From NCBI RefSeq assembly GCF_015223105.1, contig NZ_JADFTZ010000004.1, positions 62,001 through 126,000 of the forward strand: a stretch of DNA of 64,000 bases, read 5' to 3'. Source of the stretch: Flavobacterium proteolyticum. GTDB lineage: Bacteria > Bacteroidota > Bacteroidia > Flavobacteriales > Flavobacteriaceae. The translations under genes and the position numbers were made by a program. Each line of letters starts with the position of its first letter. The first letter of the stretch is position 1. Below are positions 56,221-63,329 of this stretch, piece after piece. The notes under the pieces are model-generated. The model made no database searches. It saw nothing but the letters and a program-made list of their open reading frames with translations, and was not told the origin of the DNA.

Positions 56221-57495
56221 ATGCAACGCGACGAACAAATTTTTGACCTAATTCTTGATGAACAAGACAGACAAATTCACGGAATTGAATTAATTGCTTC
56301 TGAAAACTTTGTTAGCGACCAAGTAATGGAAGCGGCAGGTTCATGTTTAACCAACAAATATGCTGAAGGATATCCTGGTAAAAGATATTACGGAGGATGT
56401 GAAGTAGTAGATATTGTAGAACAAATTGCAATTGACAGAGCAAAAGCTTTGTTTGGTGCTGAGTATGTAAATGTACAACCTCATTCTGGTTCTCAAGCCA
56501 ATACAGCAGTTTTTGCAGCATGTTTAAAACCAGGTGATACTATTTTAGGATTTGACTTATCTCACGGAGGTCACTTAACGCATGGTTCTCCTGTGAATTT
56601 CTCAGGAAAATTATACCGTCCAGTATTTTATGGAGTAGAAGAGGAAACAGGTGTTTTGAACTATGATAAAATCCAAGAAATTGCTTTAAGAGAAAAACCA
56701 AAAATGATTATCGCAGGAGCTTCGGCTTATTCTCGTGATATGGATTTTAAACGTTTCAGAGAAATTGCAGATAGCGTTGGTGCTTTATTGCTAGCTGATA
56801 TTTCACACCCAGCAGGATTAATTGCTAAAGGTTTATTGAATGATCCAATTCCACATTGTCATATTGTAACTACAACTACTCACAAGACTTTACGTGGTCC
56901 AAGAGGAGGAATGATTATGATGGGGAAAGATTTCGAAAACCCATGGGGATTAACCACTCCAAAAGGAGAAATCAGAATGATGTCGCACGTTTTAGATATG
57001 TCGGTTTTTCCTGGAAATCAAGGAGGACCTTTAATGCATATTATTGCAGCTAAAGCGGTGGCGTTTGGAGAATGTTTAACAGATGAGTTTTTCCGTTATG
57101 CTATGCAAGTAAAGAAAAATGCACAAGCTATGGCAGAAGCGTTCAATAAAAGAGGTTACAAATTAATTTCGGGTGGTACTGATAACCACATGATGTTAAT
57201 CGATTTAAGAAACAAAGGAATTTCAGGTAAAGATGCAGAAAATGCATTGGTTAAAGCTGAAATTACAGTAAATAAAAATATGGTGCCATTTGATGATAAA
57301 TCACCATTTGTTACTTCTGGTATTCGTGTGGGAACTCCAGCAATCACAACTCGTGGTTTGGTAGAAGAAGATATGGAAACAGTTGTAGCTTTAATCGATA
57401 AAGTATTAATGAATCATACAGATGAAGCTATTTTAGAACAAGTGGCTGAAGAAGTTAATGATTTAATGAGTGAAAGAGCAATGTTTGTATTTTAA
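56221..57495 (+). CDS. glyA: Serine hydroxymethyltransferase
   Basis: 424 residues. PLP enzyme that converts serine and tetrahydrofolate to glycine and methylene-[53 protein letters not shown], the PLP-binding [14 protein letters not shown] with Lys222, and GTPAITTRG are all as expected. Length is normal. The glyA and fahA genes diverge from a 112-base spacer. A terminator follows. Confidence 0.97.
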   Translation: MQRDEQIFDLILDEQDRQIHGIELIASENFVSDQVMEAAGSCLTNKYAEGYPGKRYYGGCEVVDIVEQIAIDRAKALFGAEYVNVQPHSGSQANTAVFAACLKPGDTILGFDLSHGGHLTHGSPVNFSGKLYRPVFYGVEEETGVLNYDKIQEIALREKPKMIIAGASAYSRDMDFKRFREIADSVGALLLADISHPAGLIAKGLLNDPIPHCHIVTTTTHKTLRGPRGGMIMMGKDFENPWGLTTPKGEIRMMSHVLDMSVFPGNQGGPLMHIIAAKAVAFGECLTDEFFRYAMQVKKNAQAMAEAFNKRGYKLISGGTDNHMMLIDLRNKGISGKDAENALVKAEITVNKNMVPFDDKSPFVTSGIRVGTPAITTRGLVEEDMETVVALIDKVLMNHTDEAILEQVAEEVNDLMSERAMFVF

Positions 57496-57516
57496 TCTTT
57501 CAATTAAAAATAAATA

Positions 57517-57550
57517 AAAAAATCCGAGCAATGCTCGGATTTTTTTTGAT
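57517..57550. terminator. Bidirectional terminator between glyA and the M28 peptidase gene
   Basis: AATCCGAGC and GCTCGGATT form a 9-bp stem with an AAT loop, flanked by A-runs and eight Ts. Confidence 0.9.
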
Positions 57551-57579
57551 ATCGTAATTCGTAATTTTCTTATTCGTAA

Positions 57580-58599
57580 TTATTTTCCGTCTCTGTCTAC
57601 TTTAATTCTTTCAGGACGATTCGCTAATTCCCAAGCTAAAGCAAAGGCTAATTGTGCACGTTTTGCTAAGGCATCGTATTCGATTTTGTCAGGTGTATCA
57701 CTTGGTAAGTGGTAATCCGCGTGGATTCCGTTGAAGAAGAAAATCGCTGGGATTCCTTTTTTTGCAAAGTTATAGTGGTCAGAACGGTAGTAAATTCTTT
57801 CTGGATCTTTTCTATCGTTGTATTTGTAATCTAACTCTAATTTGGTGTATTTCGCATTCGCTTCTTCGTTAATAGTATGAAGTTCACTACTTAATCTGTC
57901 TGAACCAATTACATAAATATAATTGTTTGTACCAGGGTGAAGTGTATCTCTTCTTCCCACCATATCAATATTAATATCTGCAATGGTATTAGCTAATGGG
58001 AATAATGGATTTTCTGAATAATATCTTGAACCATGTAAACCATGTTCTTCACCAGTAACGTGTAGGAATAAGATAGAACGTTTTGGACCATGACCTTTTT
58101 TCTCTGCTTCTTTAAAAGCTTGTGCAATTTCTAATAATGCTACCGTTCCTGAACCATCATCATCGGCACCGTTATAGATTTCACCATTTTTCATTCCTAC
58201 GTGGTCGTAATGAGCTGAAATAACTAAAACTTCATCTGGTTTTTCAGAACCTTTAATGAAGGCCCAAATGTTTTCTGAATCATTTAATTTAGGAGCGAAT
58301 CCTCTTTTCATGAATTCAGAAGGTACTTTTTGATAAAAATCAGTTGCTCCAGGAGGAAAACTGATTCCCATCTTTTTATACTCATCAATTAAGTATTTTC
58401 CTGCTTTCTTTTGTCCTTCTTCTCCTGTGTTTCTACCTTGCATTTCATCACCTGCTACAATGTATAGGTGTTTGCTTAGTTCAGGAGCCGTAATGGTGTT
58501 AATGTAAGTGCCTGCATCTGCTTTTGTGGCTACCTTTGTTGATGAACAACTCATCAAAATCAAAGATAAAACAGCACTTGAAAACAATATTTTTTTCAT
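57580..58599 (-). CDS. M28 family zinc aminopeptidase, lipoprotein
   Basis: 339 residues. The leader MKKILFSSAVLSLILMSCSST has a lipobox (LMSC), so the protein is lipid-anchored. The peptidase domain has the expected zinc ligands: His and Asp in VISAHYDHVGM and YNGADDDGSGTVALLE, the catalytic Glu pair in FLHVTGEEHGLHGSRYY, the Asp in NIDMVGRRD, and His in RSDHYNFAKKGIPAIFF. It should remove N-terminal residues from peptides in the envelope. It is monocistronic, with a terminator shared with glyA. Confidence 0.93.
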   Translation of the reverse strand: MKKILFSSAVLSLILMSCSSTKVATKADAGTYINTITAPELSKHLYIVAGDEMQGRNTGEEGQKKAGKYLIDEYKKMGISFPPGATDFYQKVPSEFMKRGFAPKLNDSENIWAFIKGSEKPDEVLVISAHYDHVGMKNGEIYNGADDDGSGTVALLEIAQAFKEAEKKGHGPKRSILFLHVTGEEHGLHGSRYYSENPLFPLANTIADINIDMVGRRDTLHPGTNNYIYVIGSDRLSSELHTINEEANAKYTKLELDYKYNDRKDPERIYYRSDHYNFAKKGIPAIFFFNGIHADYHLPSDTPDKIEYDALAKRAQLAFALAWELANRPERIKVDRDGK

Positions 58600-58630
58600 A
58601 AAAGGTGTTTGTTGGTTTTTAATTCTAAAA

Positions 58631-58638
58631 CAAATATA
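58631..58638 (-). promoter_or_regulatory. Promoter -7 box of the M28 peptidase gene
   Basis: Minus strand TATATTTG, exact TAnnTTTG, 31 bases before the ATG. Confidence 0.55.
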
Positions 58639-58734
58639 ATTAGTTAGTAGTAAAAATGATTTTTTTATTACACTTTGAGAGTAAATTTAACAAAATTTGA
58701 AGATTAGTACCGATTATTACAAATTTACATTGAG

Positions 58735-58742
58735 TAACTTTG
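58735..58742 (+). promoter_or_regulatory. Promoter -7 box of selO
   Basis: TAACTTTG, exact TAnnTTTG, 20 bases before the ATG at 58763. It supports that start over an open frame that begins at 58697. Confidence 0.55.
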
Positions 58743-58762
58743 CATGGCACAACAATTTTATA

Positions 58763-60322
58763 ATGAGACTAAACCTAAACGATACGTTTAATAAACAACT
58801 TCCGGCTGATAGTGATACTTCCAATACACGAAGACAAGTATTTGGTGCTGCTTTTTCCTATGTAACGCCTCGAGTTCCAAGTCATCCTAAATTACTTCAT
58901 GTTACAGCTGAGGTGGCTGAATTTATTGGTTTATCCAATGAAGATGTTTCATCTACCGAATTTTTAGAGCTAGTTTCAGGAAGTAAAGTGTATCCTGAAA
59001 CCCAACCGTATGCTATGGCGTATGCGGGACACCAATTTGGGAATTGGGCAGGACAATTAGGTGATGGAAGGGCGATTAATTTGTTTGAGGTATTACATAA
59101 TAATCAACGTTGGGCATTACAATTAAAAGGAGCAGGGGAAACGCCGTATTCTAGAAATGCTGATGGTTTGGCGGTGCTGCGTTCTTCTATTCGAGAGCAT
59201 TTGTGTAGTGAGGCGATGTTTCATTTGGGTGTGCCTACAACGCGTTCGTTATCTTTGGTAAGTACTGGTGATAAGGTATTGCGCGATATTTTATACAACG
59301 GAAATCCTGCTTATGAAGATGGAGCGGTGGTATGCAGAGTAGCTCCTTCGTTTATTCGTTTTGGGAATTTCGAATTGTTAGCAGCTCGAAAAGATATTGT
59401 GAATTTACTAGCTTTAGCAGATTATACGATTAACTATTTCTATCCCGAAATTAAAGCAACAGGAAAAGAAAAGTATTTGGCTTTTTATCAAGAAGTAGTG
59501 AATCGAACGGTGGATATGATTGTGGAATGGCAACGTGTAGGTTTTGTTCACGGGGTAATGAATACCGATAATATGTCGATTTTAGGACTTACGATTGATT
59601 ACGGTCCGTATGGATGGTTAGAAGATTATAATCCCGATTGGACTCCGAATACTACCGATGCAGAGGGAAAACGTTACCGTTTTAGAAACCAACCTGATAT
59701 TGCGTTGTGGAATTTGATTCAGTTAGGAAATGCATTGTATCCTTTGATTGAAGATGTTCCAGCAATGGAGGCTATTTTGAATAGTTATAGTCATCGTTTT
59801 GATGCGAAGTTTCCTGTTATGATGCAAGAGAAATTGGGTTTAGCATCAGAATATGATACCGATTTTCAGGATGAATTGACAACGCTATTAACGGCTTCTG
59901 AAACCGATATGACGATTTTCTATCGTAATTTAGCCAACGTATTAAAATCAGATACTATTGAGATTGCTTTATCGAAAATAGAATATGCGTTTTACCAACC
60001 TGATGCTTTGGTAGCTACATTGAAAACGAGTTGGATGAATTGGATGGAACGTTATTTGCAAAAGTTAAATGATGAATCGCTTTCGGATGCTGATAGAAAA
60101 GCTAAAATGAATCTAGTGAATCCGAAATATGTGTTACGCAATTACATGGCACAATTGGCTATTGAAGCCGCAGAGAAGGAAGATTATTCTTTGATAAACG
60201 AACTTCATGAGTTACTGAAACATCCTTACGATGAGCAACCAGAAAATGAGAAATGGTTTGCAAAGCGACCTGATTGGGCGCGGAATAAAGTAGGGTGTTC
60301 GATGTTGTCTTGTAGTTCTTAG
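58763..60322 (+). CDS. selO: Protein adenylyltransferase SelO (YdiU)
   Basis: 519 residues. SelO is a pseudokinase-fold enzyme that transfers AMP from ATP to Ser, Thr or Tyr of proteins and takes part in oxidative-stress responses. Start at 58763 (MRLNLNDTFNKQLPADSD) fits the family. Motifs: YAMAYAGHQFGNWAGQLGDG, LQLKGAGETPYSRNADG, VLRSSIREHLCSEAMFHLGVPTTRSLSLV, GFVHGVMNTDNMSILGLTID, and the C-terminal WARNKVGCSMLSCSS, whose cysteine pair corresponds to the redox Cys/Sec tail of the family. Nothing is missing by eye. Confidence 0.95.
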   Translation: MRLNLNDTFNKQLPADSDTSNTRRQVFGAAFSYVTPRVPSHPKLLHVTAEVAEFIGLSNEDVSSTEFLELVSGSKVYPETQPYAMAYAGHQFGNWAGQLGDGRAINLFEVLHNNQRWALQLKGAGETPYSRNADGLAVLRSSIREHLCSEAMFHLGVPTTRSLSLVSTGDKVLRDILYNGNPAYEDGAVVCRVAPSFIRFGNFELLAARKDIVNLLALADYTINYFYPEIKATGKEKYLAFYQEVVNRTVDMIVEWQRVGFVHGVMNTDNMSILGLTIDYGPYGWLEDYNPDWTPNTTDAEGKRYRFRNQPDIALWNLIQLGNALYPLIEDVPAMEAILNSYSHRFDAKFPVMMQEKLGLASEYDTDFQDELTTLLTASETDMTIFYRNLANVLKSDTIEIALSKIEYAFYQPDALVATLKTSWMNWMERYLQKLNDESLSDADRKAKMNLVNPKYVLRNYMAQLAIEAAEKEDYSLINELHELLKHPYDEQPENEKWFAKRPDWARNKVGCSMLSCSS

Positions 60323-60330
60323 GTAAATAG

Positions 60331-60394
60331 TTCAACATTCAACATTCGTTAATCGAAATTCAACATTCAAGAGATGCTTGACAGCATGACAAAC
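60331..60394. repeat. AACATTC heptamer repeats and dispersed GATGCTTGACAG element
   Basis: TTCAACATTCAACATTCG (60331-60348) and ATTCAACATTCAAG (60359-60372) hold several copies of the heptamer AACATTC. They are followed by a 22-base element (60373-60394, GATGCTTGACAGCATGAC then AAAC) whose reverse complement recurs at 61630-61651 with two differences. Confidence 0.65.
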
Positions 60395-60491
60395 AATACG
60401 GATAGTTTATGTTTACTATGAAAAGTGAAACGCCTAAAATCAACATAAAAATAGACTTATGTGTCTATGTGTTTAAAAAAAAATATAAAAT

Positions 60492-60827
60492 ATGAAAAAC
60501 TGGAATCCCATTACTACTGAACAACAAGTAAAAGATATTGTTGAAAAATCAAATGAAAAACCGCAAATTATCTTTAAGGATAGTGTGACTTGTGGTATTA
60601 GTGCTTATGCTAAAGAGCGCTTGGTTAACGGAAATGATTTACTAATTGCTAAAGCCGAATTCAATTATTTGGATTTGCTTTCGTATAGAAGTGTTTCTAA
60701 TTTTATTGCGGATGAATTAAATGTGATTCACCAATCGCCACAGATTATTGTGTTGAAAGATGGAGAAGTAGTGTATCGTGTTTCGCATCACAGTATTCAA
60801 GCGGAAGAGATTGCGAAGTATTTGTAA
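60492..60827 (+). CDS. ytxJ: Monothiol bacilliredoxin YtxJ
   Basis: 111 residues with a thioredoxin-like fold. The single-cysteine motif KDSVTCGISAYAKERLV near residue 30 matches the TCPIS-type motif of YtxJ (Brx C) family; FNYLDLLSYRSVSNFIADEL, HQSPQIIVLKDGEVVYRVSHHSI complete the domain. It would remove bacillithiol from mixed disulfides, so the organism probably makes bacillithiol; the synthesis genes are not here. The 169-base spacer upstream is repeat-rich. Confidence 0.88.
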   Translation: MKNWNPITTEQQVKDIVEKSNEKPQIIFKDSVTCGISAYAKERLVNGNDLLIAKAEFNYLDLLSYRSVSNFIADELNVIHQSPQIIVLKDGEVVYRVSHHSIQAEEIAKYL

Positions 60828-61394
60828 TTAGTAATACAAAGTAAACCCCATCGTTTTTGCTAAGGCATATTGTTTTTTATATAAGGCTTCGGTAATTCGG
60901 ATTACGTTGTCGTCATCGTAGCATAAAGAGAAAAATAAGTTGTCTAAAATGGTACTTAGTATTGGTGCTGGGTAACGATAGCCTGAAACAGCTGTTGTAC
61001 CTGTTACATCAATGAAGTACTGAGCGGTTTCTGCATCTAAATTCAACTGCATGGTATTAGCAAAGTGCAATTGTTTACCTTTTAATTTTCCTTCAAAGAT
61101 TTCGGCAATTTCTTCTAAAGAGTAGTTGTAATTGTCTATCTTAATTTGATTGCCCTGCCCTTCAACAACCAAATAGATTATTTCGTATTCGTGAAAGTTG
61201 CGGTCTTCGTATAGTAAGGTATTTATATTACTTTCAAAACTTTCAATGCTGTCGCAAGTTTGGTAAACGTTTGTGATTCCGTATTGTAGTGCTAATTTTT
61301 CCAATGAGGGTAAAATAGTGCTATTGTAGTTTTGCTGTAGGTTTGGAACAGCTTCTAAACAGTATATTTTAAAATCACTATTAAAGTTGGGCAT
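60828..61394 (-). CDS. Conserved hypothetical protein (possibly DUF6642)
   Basis: 188 residues, acidic, no signal or membrane segment. IYCLEAVPNLQQNYNSTILPSLEKLALQYG, YQTCDSIESFESNINTLLYEDRNF, YEIIYLVVEGQGNQIKIDNYNYSLEEIAEIFEGKL and LHFANTMQLNLDAETAQYF have the pattern of an alpha/beta protein, perhaps a distant CHAT/caspase-like fold (strand ending in a His-phrase, KGKQLHFAN), but a catalytic Cys is not evident. I recall a similar family, DUF6642, with low confidence. It converges with ytxJ without spacer. Confidence 0.7.
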   Translation of the reverse strand: MPNFNSDFKIYCLEAVPNLQQNYNSTILPSLEKLALQYGITNVYQTCDSIESFESNINTLLYEDRNFHEYEIIYLVVEGQGNQIKIDNYNYSLEEIAEIFEGKLKGKQLHFANTMQLNLDAETAQYFIDVTGTTAVSGYRYPAPILSTILDNLFFSLCYDDDNVIRITEALYKKQYALAKTMGFTLYY

Positions 61395-61828
61395 GTGGTT
61401 TTAATTTAGATAAGCAAAGATAGGGATTTTGGAACGCGGATGAAATGGGTCCGCCAAGGCGGAGCGCTGATGGTGGCGGTTTTTTTTATTACCTTTTGCC
61501 TTCGAGTGCCTCAGGCAACGGTTGGAGTAGTTCTTATTAGAGTAATGAAAGGGAGTTGCATGGTTTTTTTAAGTGGGTTGTGTTAAGAGGCGTTGCACTT
61601 GGCATAGTTAACATTAGACTACACGTAGAGTTTGTCATGCTGCTAAGCATCTTTTTTACTAGGATGATAATGTAAACAAACGGTATAAACGATAACTTAG
61701 ACTTTGTTCTTACACTTGTTCTTGATTTTTTATTAAAAATTTAGTTTTATTTATTTACTGACATTCAAATGGTTGGGAAATGGGTGAGGAGGAAAGTGTA
61801 TTTTTTTTACTTTTTTCTTTTGAAAACG
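61395..61828. other. Gene-free, repeat-rich region before tRNA-Ser
   Basis: About 430 bases without a credible gene. It is more G-rich than its surroundings in its first half. It contains a perfect hairpin TCCGCCAAGGCGGA (61450-61463) followed by CGCTGATGGTGGCGG and a T-run, a second GC-rich patch (GCCTTCGAGTGCCTCAGGC at 61498-61516), and a 22-base element at 61630-61651 inverted relative to 60373-60394. It looks like decayed repeats or an old insertion site; a small RNA cannot be excluded. Confidence 0.6.
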
Positions 61829-61859
61829 TTTGCAGAAATAAAAAATCGTTCTATATTTG
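61829..61859 (+). promoter_or_regulatory. Promoter of tRNA-Ser
   Basis: TTTG (61829-61832), 19 bases, TATATTTG (61852-61859). Consensus-perfect Bacteroidota promoter, 33 bases before the tRNA. Confidence 0.85.
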
Positions 61860-61892
61860 CACTCGCAATACGGAAGTAGTGCACGACTTATT

Positions 61893-61977
61893 GGAGAAAT
61901 GGCAGAGTGGTCGAATGCGGCAGTCTTGAAAACTGTTGACTGTAACAGGTCCGGGGGTTCGAATCCCTCTTTCTCCG
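61893..61977 (+). tRNA. tRNA-Ser (anticodon TGA)
   Basis: 85 bases. The acceptor arm GGAGAAA pairs with TTTCTCC, discriminator G; the D arm is GGCAGAGTGGTCGAATGCGG; the anticodon loop CTTGAAA with TGA at 61927-61929 is closed by CAGT/ACTG; a variable arm (TTGACTGTAACAG) makes it a class II tRNA; the T arm is GGGGGTTCGAATCCCTC. The CCA end is not encoded. It reads UCA and related serine codons. It marks the left limit of a likely integrated element. Confidence 0.97.
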
Positions 61978-61978
61978 C

Positions 61979-62019
61979 TCAAAACCCTGAGAATCTAGTG
62001 TTTTCAGGGTTTTTCTTTT
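61979..62019 (+). terminator. Terminator after tRNA-Ser
   Basis: AAAACCCTGA (61981-61990) pairs with TCAGGGTTTT (62004-62013), followed by TCTTTTTT. Confidence 0.8.
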
Positions 62020-62144
62020 TTGGTTGACACTCTAGTTGACAGTACTATTACTTTTAGTATTCAGATTTTTTCTTTTTTTTATTTAGTTTTTTACTAATTT
62101 AGAGAATAAATAGTTTTTAATTTAATCTTGAATCTAGCAACTTT

Positions 62145-62870
62145 ATGAAAAAAACAAATTTTAAATTTGAGGATATCTCATTCTATGTTGATAATTTAGT
62201 GCCTTATATATCTAATAAGCTAAATTTTAAAATTAATAGATTACATAACTTAAATCGTAAAAGATTTGCTTTAATTTTTTTTAGCTCATTATTAATATTA
62301 CCTTTTAGTCAAGTAATAATGTTGCTTTTGTCAAATGAATCAAATGGTTTTTATTATTTTTTGCTTTTTATAGTTCTCATTTTTGGCATTTACATTAATT
62401 CAAAGTTAATTTATTTTCATAATAATATTTTGAATTTGAAAGTAAATAGAGACGAAGAATTGTTGATAACTGAACGATATGGAAATGTAGTTGATATTGA
62501 AAATATTAAAATAGAAGAAAGTAATCATATTAATATATTGAACGATAATACTCAATTTGATGATAAATTTAAGTTTTGGCTAAAAGAAGTTGTTAAAGAT
62601 TTGAATATTTCTAGCAAAAAAGAGTTTGTTGTTCTATTACTTTTTATAAAAGAAAGTGTGCTTCCATTGAAAAGTGATAAATGGTTAATTGAAAATTTTA
62701 ATTTAATTTTTAAAGTAGAAATTAAACCTCAATATGTAAGTCATATTAGAGGCACTGAACTTAAAAATATTAATACAGAAACTAATTTCTCAAGGACTCA
62801 AAGAGAGTTTTATGTGTTATTTGATAATATTAATACTCACTTTACTGAAAATTATAGGAAAAAGGAATAA
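62145..62870 (+). CDS. Hypothetical membrane protein at the tRNA-Ser junction
   Basis: 241 residues. An N-terminal region of about 45 residues rich in Asn and Lys, two membrane helices at about 43-90 (FALIFFSSLLILPFSQVIML and FYYFLLFIVLIFGIYI), then a cytoplasmic domain of 150 residues with many Asn, Lys, Ile and Glu. I recognise no family. Base composition is very AT-rich, more than the core genes to its left. It is the first gene after the tRNA and probably belongs to the mobile element described among the findings. Confidence 0.6.
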   Translation: MKKTNFKFEDISFYVDNLVPYISNKLNFKINRLHNLNRKRFALIFFSSLLILPFSQVIMLLLSNESNGFYYFLLFIVLIFGIYINSKLIYFHNNILNLKVNRDEELLITERYGNVVDIENIKIEESNHINILNDNTQFDDKFKFWLKEVVKDLNISSKKEFVVLLLFIKESVLPLKSDKWLIENFNLIFKVEIKPQYVSHIRGTELKNINTETNFSRTQREFYVLFDNINTHFTENYRKKE

Positions 62871-62933
62871 GTAGCTATATTTTTTTGGTTTAGTTTACTT
62901 TATCAATTTTAATAAAGTGTTACAAATATTAAC

Positions 62934-62959
62934 ATTGCATTAAATTTAAAAAATGCAAT
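62934..62959 (+). promoter_or_regulatory. Palindrome upstream of the HTH gene
   Basis: ATTGCATT (62934-62941) and AATGCAAT (62952-62959): perfect 8-bp inverted repeat with a 10-base AT spacer, ending 3 bases before the ATG at 62963. It could be an operator or an RNA hairpin over the start. Confidence 0.6.
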
Positions 62960-62962
62960 ATT

Positions 62963-63247
62963 ATGACTCATGCAAATCCATTTGAAGCAATTCATTCAGA
63001 GTTAAATGAATTGAAAGGTTTGGTAAAACAGATTCTTACTGCGCCAAAAGAAGATTATTCTCTAAAAATTTACACAGTAAAAGAGGCTGCTAAATTATTT
63101 AGATGTGACGTCCAAACAGTAAACAAACACATTAAGCAAGGTACAATTGAAGCTTTCAATGTTGGCGCACGTAAAAGAATCAAACATGACCAGATATTTG
63201 ATTCTAATAATCATGTAAAATCCTTAAAATATAAAAGACAAGTATAG
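62963..63247 (+). CDS. Excisionase/MerR-type helix-turn-helix protein
   Basis: 94 residues. The middle part YTVKEAAKLFRCDVQTVNKHIKQGTIEAFNVGARKRIKHDQI is a complete winged-helix of the excisionase (Xis)/MerR kind, in which a single recognition helix binds DNA. The first 35 residues look like a coiled segment (IHSELNELKGLVKQILTA). Such genes accompany tRNA-inserted integrative elements of Bacteroidota, where they help excision or regulate replication genes. The downstream terminator overlaps its stop codon. Confidence 0.85.
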   Translation: MTHANPFEAIHSELNELKGLVKQILTAPKEDYSLKIYTVKEAAKLFRCDVQTVNKHIKQGTIEAFNVGARKRIKHDQIFDSNNHVKSLKYKRQV

Positions 63248-63275
63248 AACTACCATTCTGCACTTGTCTTTTTAC
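63234..63275 (+). terminator. Terminator overlapping the end of the HTH gene
   Basis: AAAGACAAGT (63234-63243) and ACTTGTCTTT (63262-63271), perfect 10-bp stem, 18-base loop, then TTT. Confidence 0.75.
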
Positions 63276-63287
63276 GTTTAATCTTGT

Positions 63288-63312
63288 TTTGTATATAACG
63301 CAAATATACAAA
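63288..63312. promoter_or_regulatory. Palindrome between HTH and primase-helicase genes
   Basis: TTTGTATAT (63288-63296) and ATATACAAA (63304-63312): perfect 9-bp inverted repeat with a 7-base spacer. A third half-site TTGTATAT (63324-63331) overlaps the ATG at 63330. A possible operator for the neighbouring HTH protein. Confidence 0.6.
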
Positions 63313-63329
63313 TTAATAAATTATTGTAT

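Noticed and set aside
61395..61892. 6S RNA or tmRNA before tRNA-Ser
   Set aside because: No tmRNA tRNA-like ends with a tag frame, and no long bubbled hairpin of 6S type, could be recognised.
62023..62042. Direct repeat TTGACA after tRNA-Ser as an attachment site
   Set aside because: Only two 6-base copies 7 bases apart, too short; the attachment site more likely lies in the tRNA 3' end.
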